Positions 12,101-24,280 of a DNA stretch of 64,000 nt are shown here, piece by piece. The position numbers were made by a program, and so were the translations under genes. The stretch's first letter is position 1. Every line of letters begins with the position of its first letter. This DNA comes from Kalaharituber pfeilii. Its lineage: Eukaryota; Ascomycota; Pezizomycetes; Pezizales; Pezizaceae. The notes under the pieces were generated by a model. The model had not been told where the DNA came from and did no database searches. It saw only the letters and a program-made list of their open reading frames with translations. The stretch lies in the NCBI GenBank assembly GCA_015179045.1, contig WHUZ01000008.1, positions 1,302,001-1,366,000 on the forward strand. The letters run 5' to 3'.

Positions 12101-13563
12101 CTTTGAGCACCATGAACTCAGTGAAGAGTGATCTATCACCCCCTGGGCCCTCATCTATCGCTCCAGAGAGTCTTATGCCTCCTCCTCTTCCTCTGCCTCA
12201 GGTTGAGATTCGATCACCTGCATTCCCTACGCAGAGCTACGAAACAAAGTTCCAGACAAGATACAGTAGGTCCGAAAATAAAAGTGAGAATAAATCTGAC
12301 GCACCAACATATCAAACGCATCGACCACAAGGCTCGGCAACTACATCTGCTACAGGCAATGCAACAGTTGAGAGCACTCAGCAAACAAGTGTTGTAGATG
12401 CTATAGCGCAGACGATGGTCGGTGAGTGGATGTGGAAGTATGTTAGGAGAAGGAAGTCTTTCGGAGTGGCCGATTCTCCAAATGGCTGGGACGGTCGTGA
12501 TGACAGCACGGGAGGTGGGCAAAGGCATAAGCGTTGGGTGTGGCTTGCTCCGTATGAGAGGGCAGTAATGTGGTCTAGTCGACAGCCAACAAGTGGGAAT
12601 GCTTTACTTGGCAAAAGTGGAAGAAAACGTATGAAAACCTCTCCGGACCTCCCATCTTTGGAACGACTTCTGACGAAAATCAACACAGTACCTATTCAAT
12701 CTGTTCTGGATGTGAAGGATGACACACCGCTGCCAAAGGGCGTTAGTCCAACACCAATATTCAACCGGTCGATATTGATCTTAACCCCAGCTCGTGCACT
12801 AAAGTTTACGGCCCCTAGTAAGGAGAGACATTATGTGTGGTTAACAGCTCTTTCATTCCTAAGCCATTCCGCACAAGAGGCTGATGGTCTTTTGGCTTTA
12901 CCTCCACCTATGCCGTTCGAATACGAACAAGTACAGCAGCAGCAAGGCCAGGTAACACCAACCCGTATCGTGACCGAACGTGATACGTTTGCGCCACTTC
13001 GGCCTCGGGATTCTATTAGAGTCGCGAAAGGTAAAGCAAAGAACGGAGCAGATTTATTGAAGACAAATAAACCGAAAGGCCATGCTCGGGACGAAAGCGT
13101 TGCAGAGCCGCCAAGCATTCCCCGTTATCCAGGCCAGCATGCCCGGAAACGTAGCAATACTGGAAGCAGGCCATCCGTCAGCCGAGGTTTCACTACTGGG
13201 TTTGTCGGCACTGGCCCATATAATGGGTCAATGACGAGAGACTCTATATACTACGGGAACGGCGTTGTTGGTGGAATTGGTATACCAAGTACAAATAGCA
13301 GTATGATGTATGGATCCACTGGCGGTGGTAGTACAATCAGTGGTTGGGATACTGGAGTGGGAACGGTACGAATGGAAGCATTCGTGGATAAGAAGAGCAA
13401 ATCCGAAGTCGATGAGGACTCTTTGTACAACATCCCGACTTCCTACCAACTTCGACGGGAGAGACAGAGAAGGGAGCAGTGGAGTCCGCCGGGCTTTGAT
13501 CTACTTTCCGGAATAAACGATGACGACTTCTTCCGATCTAATGACCCCTTCCGCGGGTTTTGA
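9145..13563 (+). CDS. apsA: Num1/ApsA/Mcp5-type cortical dynein and nuclear-migration anchor
   Basis: A single open frame of 1472 residues starts in good context (CAAGATG). Seen in order: a Ser/Pro-rich N-terminus; a coiled coil (about residues 110-235) beginning at the family-typical 'EILSLRRELESK'; an acidic run (about 323-367); a second coiled coil (about 417-508); a Pro-rich region with repeated xQT motifs (396-735); a long basic Ser-rich linker; and a Num1-type PH domain (about 1091-1242), from GEWMWKYVRRRKS to HYVWLTALSFLSHS. Family knowledge: ApsA/Num1/Mcp5 binds cortical PIP2 through its PH domain and captures dynein (and, in yeast, mitochondria) through the N-terminal coiled coil, driving nuclear positioning. 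The length matches A. nidulans ApsA. The C-terminus after the PH domain is disordered and Gly/Ser-rich. No intron is needed. The PH domain and N-terminal coiled coil together make the assignment secure. Confidence 0.94.
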   Translation: MSWLNTPNSQVSLSVPSVDEEDTDYYTDAPLPSPINTPYRTPQLSRKSSYQHEPTFAPSPPPGRSSSPNYQHPHQGRFNLMAPDPAMDETISLLDPRRFTPTLHANLVAEILSLRRELESKAQFIDSLEQDLSKARSEQESATTSIATAQREAREVKRKLAAAENDTAVESIVKERDNAVETIGELRRQVERLTRSRRIAEEEAERTRNLAERDAERWEEVKRGLERRAHVAEGRLKVVLEELAVRNTKSQDEHRPDTAETEGTDNASIHMAGSDTASIRTISRDSYRPQSFMAGDDVAERFGVRFSHLGFGQSLADELNFPNEESEEIEEEDEEVEEAVELEEDMEEGEEDELDDQEEDEEEAGGYLSEYDEPDGMLTPMQLERVPISVTEVAVQTEEEYPEPQPPATVVDPQQQLLLAEKEAELARVIERITELEEKLLMKEKEVAEWERQDEERNCLLREKEEKLAQTETILAGKEQKLEEQDMRLEELSLFVETSLKEVTKENNMVTTGMQTSEAEAEAKRKSMSLPPPKTYTYGCTQTDPLPPPPPPKSRSLPPWPPRPPPKPPVSVGTQTSFPPKISTPAVSSGTQTDVVEVIQKSEVVVSTSSTQTDAETKPAILNTGTQTDVEPQRQPKFPPVFASTQTDPDSRPTSPKKPEVPLLVSIGIQTDLIPSSPPPALDRPAPPPPLLRVIPTIQVIPPPPTPPLVSANPVMRENSCQTTPPSTRSISIQTDEEKSDTVKVTKLPPTLLPSALLASTAPLPLPDTGPAPSLPRRSSKRVTRKGSESTPVLETNAVLEGILTEEPTEDLDLAATPPPINKGKGKARDSFAGNRPNRTSGLFATPSIDNFGSSDDESLNLSDGEYKTVLSAPKPRKRFSIKNNQLPEKSARQSSIRRNALIISGSQVHASSSRAIARTPSLTNGSSNSAAIGPPFPVPTRFSSRKVTPTGSERTQSPTPINGGLTRSTARKRNPSLRKSRSATTLSTMNSVKSDLSPPGPSSIAPESLMPPPLPLPQVEIRSPAFPTQSYETKFQTRYSRSENKSENKSDAPTYQTHRPQGSATTSATGNATVESTQQTSVVDAIAQTMVGEWMWKYVRRRKSFGVADSPNGWDGRDDSTGGGQRHKRWVWLAPYERAVMWSSRQPTSGNALLGKSGRKRMKTSPDLPSLERLLTKINTVPIQSVLDVKDDTPLPKGVSPTPIFNRSILILTPARALKFTAPSKERHYVWLTALSFLSHSAQEADGLLALPPPMPFEYEQVQQQQGQVTPTRIVTERDTFAPLRPRDSIRVAKGKAKNGADLLKTNKPKGHARDESVAEPPSIPRYPGQHARKRSNTGSRPSVSRGFTTGFVGTGPYNGSMTRDSIYYGNGVVGGIGIPSTNSSMMYGSTGGGSTISGWDTGVGTVRMEAFVDKKSKSEVDEDSLYNIPTSYQLRRERQRREQWSPPGFDLLSGINDDDFFRSNDPFRGF

Positions 13564-16500
13564 AATGCCCCGGTACATGGGATGAACCTAATGTTATGTT
13601 TGTACTTGGTGGCGCGAATTGGTATTATTGACTATTGGGTTCTTGCTATCTTCCATATATATTATTTTAAACATTTTTCTCTTCTTACGTGTAATATCTT
13701 TCCTCGCATTCCTATTTCTTTCGTAAAGGACGGGCGATTTCTAGCAAAATTCGGTAGATTGCCATTAAATGTCGATACCCTTAACTGCAATCTCATCTTG
13801 ACATTTTCCGTGCATTATGTTTTCTTTGTTTCAAATTGGTATGTACGATATGGACATGGGTATAGGTCTTCTCTGTCTTTTTTTTTTTTCAACCTTATTT
13901 CTTTAGGCGATTATTATTACTATCGTTTTTGTTATTTTATCAGTTGTTTTGCGACAGGAAAAACCAGGTTCACTTCTTTCATTCACGGGGGAATGTTTTC
14001 GAGTTCAGATATTTTTTTGGCGACCTTTTCTTTCCCTTTTTATTTCTATTTTCTATAGGTAGTGTTTATTTGATATTGATGAATGGAGATAGAAGAAGTG
14101 AGATGAATGACTAGGGCTAATTTGTTTGAAGGGACAAAAAAAAAAAAAAAGTTCTTTTTCTGCCTTCAGCTTGCACAGATGGATGGAGCTGTTACCCAGC
14201 CTTTGGCGTCGTCTGTATTGTTGCTACCATGTTACCCTCGTCATGCTGCCCTTAGCCATTCGTTTTTTGAAAACAGAACCTACGTTGTCCCTGCTTTCCC
14301 ATAAAGTTGGTTTATGCATGACCTTAGGCTATGGATAGACCATTCTTTTGTCTCACTGGGTCCTTTTACTGGTTCTCAATATTCATCTCTTTCTATGTCT
14401 TGGTTTCCTAGAAGCAAGAACTTGCAATTATCCGGCCATAACTCTGGATTAGCACAAATGGATCAGCACAAAAAAGTTGCAACATATTCTCCACTCTCAT
14501 TCAATCTCCGTCAAGATCGCTCAAACGTTTGCTTCATGAGGTACTGTATGACCGAATTTCTTAGCTAAGAATTCTCCTGCATCGCCAGCAAGTTGAAGCA
14601 AAGCCCTCAAAATCTTATCCCAATTCCAAATGCAAGGAAGAGAGAAAGAAAGGAAAAGAAAAGAAAGGCAAAGTGTCTGAATAGAAGCTTATAACGCCTT
14701 TGCATGTAACCACCTCTGAGATCTACTCCTGAAAACACAATCTCCGCAACATTCCCCTCAGAATTCTATCAAGTGTCATTTAACCAACAAGTCGGAATCC
14801 ACCACACTTACAAACATTGGCGGCATTTACATTACTAGATCTTACACGGCAGCAAGTCTTTATTAATGGTCTGCACTCTTTTGCCAATCCCTTTTCATCT
14901 GACTTGGGACCCCTCACTTTTGGGTATATCCGTCACGATCATACTTTACCTAAAGCACCAAGGTAGCTGAGTAATACTGGGTAAGGCCGTCTGTTGTCCT
15001 GATTTGGAAACGCCCTTAGGAATAAAATAAAATATCAGATCACAATGCGAATTAAGCACCTACTCCTATAAATAAAAAAAATTTATAAAGTAGCATCATG
15101 ATCATCTTTTAGCCAAATCGACTGTTACAAGCATTACCCTGAACTGGTGAATGTCTAAGCACAAGAGGACGAGGCTTAAAAGGCAAATAGAAAGCAGGAA
15201 AAGAAAGACCATGAAGCTAACCCAAGTTGCCCAAAGCCTGAGGAGTATTCCTTCAGACCCCTGTTCCATCCCCGGTGGCTACCTACCACCAGCCCCGGTC
15301 GACTTTGAATCGACCGGCAAGTATTGAAGGATCTCCATATATCAACAAGTTTCGGGTCAGCATATTTAGGCTTTCTCCGCCGGCCAAATTATAGACCTCG
15401 CCGGTCTAGGGGGGGGATTGCTTGTTTTAAAGAGCAGGCCAGCATCTCCGAATTCCACTGTGCTTAAACTAGCCAGAACCCCGCTTAGCAAAGCAAGAAG
15501 GCAAACCACAGAGAGTATAAACATACAAAAAAAGAAAGAGAACAAAAAAGACCTATAAATTGAAAACAAAATGGGCATGTAGTAGCCTTGAAACAGAAAG
15601 CCAAATGGATGGTTGTAAGCTTTGCAAAAGGGCGCGCAGAGGTGATGCCATCACGGGACTATCATCACAGGGCTGCACGCCAAAAAGCAGTTAAGTCTTC
15701 TGTAACAAAATAAAGTATACGTGCATTTCGTTCCTTACAAATTGGCAATCACTGATAGTTTGAATAACTTACTTGGGTGGTGGTAAAAGTTTGTGATGCA
15801 ACCTGAACGATCTACGATCAACTCAGGACTAATTTTATGTTAAGACATTCTGATTGGTGATAGTACTAGTGAGAGTAACTCCACGCGACGGAACCGAAGC
15901 GTAGCAGAGGCACAGCAAAAACGCCTAGAGTGATCAGGCCCATATTTAGCACTCAGGCTTACGGGTATGGAGGATAGCCTGCCGTGGTCGAAGGATAGCC
16001 CTGTCGCCGGTGGTCTGACCTGAGTTGAAAACGTTACCCTCATTCAAAATCCATTGGCAGATATCCATATGAGGCAGATCGTGTGTATCCATAGCCACCA
16101 ATATTGATCATCCAGGATCTCATCTTCCCATCAAGTAACGGTTAGCGGAAATGCTACCCTTGCACCATGATTTTAGAGGCCCTTTGCACCTCCACCTCCA
16201 CCTCCACGCACTGAGGCAAGACACCCTTCACATTCGGTTACGGTAGCGCTAAGGCAAACTGTCGGCTATTGCCGCTGCCACTGCCCTGCACATGTATGTA
16301 TCGTACCGCTTACATTACCTGTGGCTAGCTAGAGTTGTGGTGAGGTGGTACAGATCTGGACATGTGCGGTGGTGACTACTGCCAGTAATCTTTATTCAGT
16401 GGTAATGCTTTGAACTATTGAGCATTTGCGAGATTGTGCGGTGGGCAGGTCTAGACTAGATCTAAATAAGTTAACGAGCCGAGGCAGACAAGATTAGAAA

Positions 16501-17385
16501 CCAATTTCCGAGTCCTAACGTCGCTTTCCCTTTAATATCGATCCGATAGCCGCATCCCGACCTGTAAGAGTTTCCAGGCCCGGGACTCCTCCAGTCTGGT
16601 CAGGCTTTTTTAGCGATTCCAGTGCCCAATTGTCAGACTCTGGGACCTTCCACTATCCTCGCCAAAGCATGTCTTAATGGGTACACCGGTATCACGACGA
16701 ACTGATTTGCCAGCAATCACTTGCTCTATGGACCAATCATCTAATCTCGCAAACATGTCCACGGCGGCAGATCGTCAGCCCCTTGCGTCCTATTCCATCT
16801 CGTCAGCTTATCCTGCACACATACACATTCATGTACTATACACACATGTACACATATTGTTGTACACATACTGTTGTGTATTGTTGCCGTTCCCATGGTA
16901 CTAAGTATTTACATGATTGGTAGTGGCCAAATGCTATCCTCTATGACACTCAGGCAAGGTGGAACTGGGCATCAAGGTGGATCATATGTAGTCAAACATC
17001 CAACTGAAGTGATCATCACGATTGTGATGACGTGATTGCAGACACATACATATTACTTTTAGCTGCAGGCAAACTTATGTAATATAAAGTCCCCGGCCTG
17101 CATATTCATCATTGCTGTGATCGCAATGACGATTTCCACATGCGTGGATGTAGAACAATGTTTCGGATGAGAGCGGAGTTGAGATTTGTGTGGAGTGTCA
17201 ATCCGTTCCTTACTGAGATGCCCTGTGGGGGGTTTCATTACCTTATATGCCCCCACATGTATGTACCGCTGCCCCCCCACCTTCGGATGATCCGCGACAG
17301 GAGCGCCGGAGAGTAAACGGTTTCGGAGGTAAATGTTTCCACGCGGCCACCAACCAGCAAATTGACCATTCCCATCCAACATTTT

Positions 17386-17479
17386 CCCACACTCGCTTAG
17401 GAATGTGTTAGTGATAGGAAAGCAACCATTTACCCACACTCGCTTAGGAATGTGTTAGTGATAGGAAAGCAGCCATTTA
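17386..17479. repeat. tandem duplication of a 47-bp unit
   Basis: Two adjacent copies begin CCCACACTCGCTTAGGAATG (17386-17432 and 17433-17479) and differ at about one position (CAACC versus CAGCC). It lies about 85 bp left of MITE copy B. The near identity indicates a recent duplication. Confidence 0.95.
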
Positions 17480-17563
17480 CCCCACAGATCTCCTCAGGAA
17501 ATCAGGAAATCATTTAATTTGAAGGTTCAATTTCCCAGAACTCGACGACACCACCAGCTTATA

Positions 17564-17898
17564 CGGTGCGGAGACAAAAGTCTTCGGGAATATGCAATAT
17601 AAGGAAACGCGCTTTAACAAGCCTTGGAATCACGAGCATATATGCACGAGGACCCCCCCTTGAGAAAATACGATAACTCAACCGAAAAGTAGTCCTTTTT
17701 GAATTCTGAGAAAGGATTTAGATTCTATAATGCTTATTTATGTGGTCTATTATATTTTTGCAATTCTTTAGCTACTTTATTGAATTTTTAGTGATTTTTC
17801 GAACAGTACTGAGAGAAGAGGTGCAAGGAGGGTACGCTCGGATACACGTCTTGCTTTTCTTATACTGCATAGTCCCGAAGACTTTTGCCTACGCACTG
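17564..17898. mobile_element. Tc1/mariner-type MITE, copy B (335 bp)
   Basis: Flanked by TA on both sides (17562-17563 and 17899-17900). The inverted repeats read CGGTGCGGAG on the left and, in reverse complement, CAGTGCGTAG on the right. Both continue with CAAAAGTCTTCGGGA and TATAAG blocks for about 45 bp. It aligns with copy A (2247-2599) over the whole length in opposite orientation, including the internal CACTAAAAA..CAATAAAGTAG block. No transposase is present. Confidence 0.8.
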
Positions 17899-18414
17899 TA
17901 TAGTAGTAGATTCCAAAAACGCATCCCATTGACAAATGCCGGTGAAGAAAAAGTTTCTCCTGATGTCACGTCAAGAACCTGTTGTGTTTAGGGAAGGCCC
18001 GCGCCACAAGCCTAGCATGTAACAACCCCCCACTCCAAACGACAACCCTAAAAAAACGCTATCATTCACAAAATGGTTGACTGTGAGGTAGATGGGGAGG
18101 AGGGGGATGAGGGGAGACTCTTGCCGTGTCGAGCAAGAGAGGGAAATATACACAATTGGCAATGGGATCAATTAGGATCATGAGTTAATTTGGTCTTGAC
18201 CTTTTGCAGCACGCAGTGCCATAGACTGACCATCATAAAAAATTAATGGAGCGTTGAAGTGTACGCTAGACATGAAAAAAAAAAACTTTAATCAAGCATG
18301 TACCGGTAAGTACTTGCAAATATTTTCTGTTGCAGGTAAAGTTGAAACGCCAACACACGGTAACACAAACACAAACATAACGTCAATTGCAAATTACCAT
18401 AACCCCCAAATTTG

Positions 18415-18557
18415 ATTTCGAAGGAAAAAGAAAGAAAAGGAAAAAGAAAAAGTAAAAAAAGGAAAGCAAATGAGGAAAAGAAAAGGGAAAAAAAAAAAAA
18501 AGAAAGAAAGAAAAGAAAAGATAAAACTGTAAACCCGTTAGACTATATTTTTTTTTC

Positions 18558-18596
<39 letters not shown>
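18415..18596. repeat. A/G-rich tract followed by a 34-base T run
   Basis: A purine-only stretch of AAG/AAAAG units (about 18420-18520) is followed by a T homopolymer at 18563-18596. It is simple sequence; the Lys-rich open frame across it is spurious. Confidence 0.9.
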
Positions 18597-21500
18597 CATC
18601 CTCCGACTATTTCCCCGACCGGATTATAGTTACTGGATCGACTGGATTTACTGAAATTAAAAAAATATATACAGTAAAATTGAAAGCTTCATATGCAAGA
18701 TAGAATTCATACGCATACATATATAACACATTTTGTGCATGAACAAAGAAAAAATTCACGTTCAATTTGTGGTCAATTCTGCCCTCTACAACGAATGCGT
18801 ATATGGCAGTGAACCAAAATCTCCAATTCTACCGGCTAGTTGTGTATACAATACCTTGCTGGCTAGCCTCGATCCGAACGAACGAAACTGACCGTTGTCA
18901 TGCGCCGCACAACGGGCAGTTCGATACCAATGGCCTCACCAGCAGGGCTTTCCCGAACTCCGTGCACTTGGGATTACCAAACAATAACGTCCACACTGTT
19001 GGTACTTTCCAACATGCAGAACATCTTGTAACTGTACCAAGCAAAACCATCACATCACGTGTTGATATCCCAGCATCCTACTCCCCCCTGTTAGCGGTAG
19101 CGCAACATTGTGTTACCCAAACCGTGCGAATGCCACAACAACTCACTGTTTAGTGCTTGAGTAATTATTATAAATATTAGGTACGGTTATTGTTTAACAT
19201 CCTCCAGAAACACAAAACAGCAATTTCCTTCGTGTTCCCACGACAACCGACAATCCCCCTCGCTCACTCTACATGCAGGGTTCAAATATCCAGAAATATT
19301 CGAGTTTGGCTTAAATCTTGGCACCAATGCCACCCCAAGTCACTGGGACACAGGAAGATATGCAAGTGACAACCAACGCAAATTCAACACACAGAAATTG
19401 CATATTTTAATTTGTTGTACTGTACTTTCATGTGTACTGAATTTTTACAAAACAGTCGGAATCAAACTTCTTCGCGCCACAATATAAGAAACAGTTGAAT
19501 CTCCTAATAAAGGCCTAGCATTGTTATCTAATAACTTATGAAAAATAACCAAGATATTCGCTAGAGATGGCCGATTAAAGGTGAGGCTTTTTTTCCCCAG
19601 TACAATTGTGTCCTACATTGCGGTTTGCTTTTTGTGACAGGGCAAGACTGCATTCGTGCCGGAAGGCGCAGCATAAGTTCGAACAACTTCTGCAAATTAG
19701 AATGGGAGAGGTATGTAACCATGACCTTGGTTCCGTTCTTTCACCAAAACCCGTATCTGTCATAACGGAAACTTGCACAGTCTAGATTCATTACTGGAAC
19801 TAGTTATTCATCAGCTTATAGAATTAGATGCTTGATGGGTTGGAGGAGCCCTACGGCTTAGCTGGCAGGTGACTGGCAACTACATAATGTAATCGTCACG
19901 TTCTGTTTGTACGAGTACTTGCTACCAGCATAGAGTTTTGCACAAGCGCGGCAATTGGAGTGGTCTGTGTAGAAAGGATTTTTGCAGCCGGACGGACCCC
20001 TCGCACGGTCCTTGCAACTGCGCACTTGTGCGAAACCTTATGCAGAGGTAGACATGCCTATTCCCAAACAGACCCACTAAACTCCGCTTAACTCCATATG
20101 GCTGGTTTCAAGAGTAACTGTTCATATCTGCACAGTTAAATAGTCCCGTTCTGTAGTGCACTTTCAGCAGATCATCTCCAAGGACAAGCCCTGTTGTCAT
20201 GGACCCTATCCCCGGTTTTGGATGGCAAAAACTAATCATCTTCCCTAGGCCAAGGCGAGCGTGATTTGATACTTATGCACTCACATTGCGGTGAATCGCT
20301 CGGGATATAGTAGCAAGCGCCCGGTCTATTCATCCATGTGCCTGTCTCATGCTTCATCCAGTGGACAAAGAGTTTTATCATACTAAAGTAATCAATATCT
20401 TTGAAAACTAATGTTGACAAGATGGCACAGCTCTATATGCCACAAGGTATGATAGTGTCTAAACAGCGCCATCAGATGATGGCACTCTTACACATCAATG
20501 ATAGGACCAAGTTATCTATATACCTCTGTAGATCCCTGAGGCACATGTTCAAGGTTCTGAACCTACCTATGTAACATGCTATGGTTATCTACACAAGTGT
20601 TAAGAAAACAACCGAGACATCTTGATAAGCAATCGGGGGACAGATGTTGGGGTATCTCGGCACCATTTATATATAGATTCACTTGACATTCAGAATCCAC
20701 ATTTGTAGCTGCTTTTATCTCGGCTTAGCAAAACACTAAAGTGCATGATGTCCATCATTGCATGGCGTGGGGGCCAAGTGACATTGGCGTGTTGGCGGGT
20801 GGTGTGGCAATGTGGTCGCGTGGCATGGGGATAGTGCCCCAAAGACCGTCACCTCAGTAAGCACCTCCTCATCTCCCTGATGAACGAGAACTCGCAGTCC
20901 TGTCCTAGAATTATCAAGTTATCTGTGAAGTCCTGTATGGAAGCGGCATGATGTCCAGCCACAACGAGAAGTACTTGATAGTCGTGAAGTTTTGTGAGTA
21001 CCAATAGTTTTAAGATCGTCAATAATCCACCTAGGCAAAGATGCCCAGTGACCATTGCCCTTGCTGCAGAAAATTTAAAGAGGGAATTAACATTCCGCCC
21101 TATCCTATATACTGTAGCTTGTTTGGGTCTATGTTAGCTTCCTATGTTGGGTCATTTCTCCTTGTTCGTTGAATGGGATAGCTGTGTAAACCGTCGCCCT
21201 CTCTGCGCAACTCAAGCTTTGTGTGGCAAGCCGAAGGCTGCTAAACTATGTAAATTCACTGATACAACATCTCAACTCCTGTTTTTAGCTCGTCTCGAAC
21301 TATGGTTTGGAAAAGAGCAACAGAGTGCGGAATTCCGAACGAGGTAGTGAAGTTAGAGACCCGCGAGAAAGCGTAGGAGTGCCTGTAGGGATCTAGGGAG
21401 GTTAGCACTCTGGATGCGCTCACTTGGGTGCTGAAGCTTTATGTGAGGTTGAGCCGCGGACGGGGGAGGGGGGCTAGTTTGGTACGGGGAGATGAGAAGT

Positions 21501-23503
21501 TTTAACAGTAAACGTCGCTGCACAACAGCATGCAAAGGGCGTCAAATTCTGGTGTGGCGACTGGTAGGCTTGGGGCTAAGGTGCAATTCCAGAGGCACCT
21601 AACCATGTCCCTGTGATTGATTGGTCCCGCCTTCATCCTCCTCTGTCTCCCACGGACAGGTCTAGCACAGGGCCTTGTGGGAAGGGGCCTTCCGCCCCAC
21701 TTGGATGATCATGAGTGCATTGGCGGTTGGGTGCTGAACCAGCAAGCCGATGGGATACCGTAGATGGTGGAACAGCCATCACCAGGGGTTTGCGCATGTG
21801 CTCAGTAGGCTTCAGGGTCCTAGGCATGGTTCATATGGCCCGTAAAGTAAGACAGTCATGCTGGCATAATGCGAATCCATCTACAGGGCCTCACCTGTAT
21901 GCGTCGCATACTCAATCTTTGACAAAAGACCAGTCGTCAAGAGGGAGGCGACGAAGTTGCACCGGAACTATTTCCGGTGAAACCTCGCCTAATTCAATAG
22001 TGAGGATCACGACAAGTTTGCGTAGCCTATTGGCTGGAGTCCTCCAGATATTTGTGCACTTAATGGTATTCCACGAATTCTGGGTAAGTGATTGCAGTTT
22101 TTGGTTAATCAACTGGCATCGAAATTTCAGTCGGCAAAGGAATAAAAGGTCTTGGGTTTAAGGAATCTTGTTAGAGACATGTTTTCGCCCCTGCACCTAC
22201 TTATAGCTCTTCGGATTGATAACTCTAGGTAGAAATATCGACGAGTTAGTTCTTCCGGAGAACAGGACGGACATTTGTTCTGAATTCGCTATCTCAACTC
22301 GCCCACACTTTCATTAAACTGAAAGGAGCTTTTTTGGTCCACGAGAATGATGTATTCGAGCGACAGATGACACATTATGATTGACCAGGAATGGCCATGG
22401 CCTAGGAATGTAATTTAATGAAGAAGAGAGAATAACCAGAGGGATGGGCATCAAAGTATATGAAATGAAATGAAGTAAAAGAAAACCCCAACATGATAAC
22501 AAATATTGCAGTAATAAACACAGAGAAAGGAGAAGAGAAGAGGACGGGGTAAAACGAAAAATATAGAATGTGGATGGAAGCAAATAGTAGACACTACAAA
22601 GAAGTTCATGGCCAAAAAAAATAAATCTGACAGTTTGACATCGAGAAAATAACACACAAAACTAAAGCTAGGCAACCATTTCCAAAAGAAAAATGAACAA
22701 AAATGAGATGAAAAAAAAAAAATCTGATTCCGGAGAACCGTGTCCAAGCAATGTGAAAACTCCCTTGCATCAACTCAATGTGGTTTCTTGCCGTTGCTCC
22801 ACTCTATGTATCCTTCTAGCTGCCCAAAGTGGTTTCACCCTTGCCCACACAATCGAAACACCCCCCATGAAAGAACATTTCGCTATAGCAACTGTAACTT
22901 TTATTGCCAAAATCCCTCAATCACCAGGCGCCAAGGTACGTTTGCAGGCTAGGCTGAGCTCTCTTCGAATCGCATCGTGTGAAGATTGGAGACTGTAATC
23001 GAATGTGTTGACTCGCATGAATATACAACTCGAATGCTACCCAAAATCTTCATAACCTCCACCTCGCCACTCCACACATAGCTGAACCGTACGCAAATTG
23101 GGTATTCAGCTTTCCTATTCAGACGTCCTGACTCAGGATTTCCTGGAGGTAACGAGTAACGATATGAAGAGTGGGTCTCTCAGAGATTTCGACCATTGCT
23201 CTCCGTTCCACCTCCCCTAGAGATTGATGCAATGAAAGAGCCAACAAAAGAGGAAAATAGCCTAAGACGAGAACCATGAATGAAGCAAGAATAAAGAAAG
23301 GTAAAGGCCTTATGGGGACTTCAACACCACGTATAGAGAACACGCACAAGGGCCATAGACACGAGAGGAAAAGAGGAAAATATGACAAGACAAAGGATGT
23401 GAAAGCGAGAAGAAAAGAAACCAACCACCCAGATAGCGTCTATAAACTCTCCACAGTGTAGTTTCCAACTCAGGTGTCTCAGAAGACATCGAAGATAACT
23501 CTC

Positions 23504-24280
23504 CTAGAGAATGGTACAGAATCTCCTCTTTATGGGAGCCGGTGGTGCGGGACGTCCAATACCTCCCTCACTCTTGTGCGGCGCTTGAGGGCCGCCAGCA
23601 GTTCTTCGTGCCATGGCTTGTCGCTGTCGTCGTAACATTCTCACCACATCATAAAACGCTCGTTCGACATTGACACAATTTTTTGCTGAAGCCTCTACAA
23701 ATTCACAACCAAGTTCTCTCGCTAATGCATGCCCTTCCTGTGTCGAGACTTCCCTTTCAGTCACTCTGTCACTTTTATTTCCGACCAACATAATCGGAAC
23801 AGTATTCATTCCGCTCTGGCTCGAGTTGAGAGATGGTGAATGAAGTGGTGATCCGGCATAGCCTAATCCTAGCGGTGACCCAGAACTAGAGGATTCTTTA
23901 ACCCTGAGAATTTGAGCGTGAAATCGGGGTATCCGGGTGAAGGATGATCGTGACGAGATGCTATAGACAAGGACAAAACCCTCCCCATCACGGATCCATT
24001 GGTCTCGCAATGCTGTATATTCCTCCTGTCCAGCTGTGTCTAAGACTTCTAACATGCAAGAGTTCCCATCTATCACCACTTGTTTTCTGTATGAATCTTC
24101 AATCGTAGGATCATAAGTCTCCACGAAATGGTTAAGGCACAGCTACAGAGTTATATTTGTTAGATAAAACGCCATGTTTGCCGAAACCTCAACACCTCTT
24201 ACCTGAATCGTTAAAGCTGTCTTTCCAACACCTCCATCCCCTAACACCACCAATTTGTACAATGTCATCTTTCCCGACAT
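23504..24280 (-). CDS. ras2: Ras-family small GTPase, RasB/Ras2 type
   Basis: Two exons on the minus strand, 24280-24203 and 24142-23504, separated by a 60-nt intron (GTAAGA...GTAG), encode 238 residues. All five G motifs are visible: P-loop GDGGVGKT (15-22), switch [10 protein letters not shown], switch [15 protein letters not shown] and EASAKN. The N-terminus [17 protein letters not shown] and the Ser/Gly/Pro-rich insert before VPIMLVGNK are hallmarks of fungal RasB/Ras2 rather than Ras1. The C-terminus is a basic KRRFCTIL CaaX box, so it should be prenylated and sit on membranes. Family role: signalling to MAPK and cAMP pathways controlling polarised growth, conidiation and virulence or symbiosis. 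Start context is AAAATGTC. The G-rich block at about 25.57-25.9 kb lies upstream in its presumed promoter. The symbol follows Neurospora/Magnaporthe usage; rasB is the Aspergillus equivalent. Confidence 0.96.

Larger units (their letters stand above)
13564..23503. other. long intergenic region, no supported gene
   Basis: The first about 0.6 kb is T-rich and looks like the 3' UTR of the ApsA-like gene; an open frame of 158 codons at 13582 encodes only F/Y-rich sequence from that composition. The rest has no recognisable coding exon on either strand. It contains a 47-bp tandem duplication (17386-17479), MITE copy B (17564-17898) and an A/G- then T-rich tract (about 18415-18596). Confidence 0.55.

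Noticed and set aside
13582..14058. 158-codon open frame right after the ApsA-like stop
   Set aside because: Phe/Tyr-rich translation of a T-rich 3' UTR; no orthologue-like motif.
18767..19153. 128-codon open frame
   Set aside because: No recognisable motif, isolated in a gene-poor region, and the composition is that of surrounding non-coding DNA.
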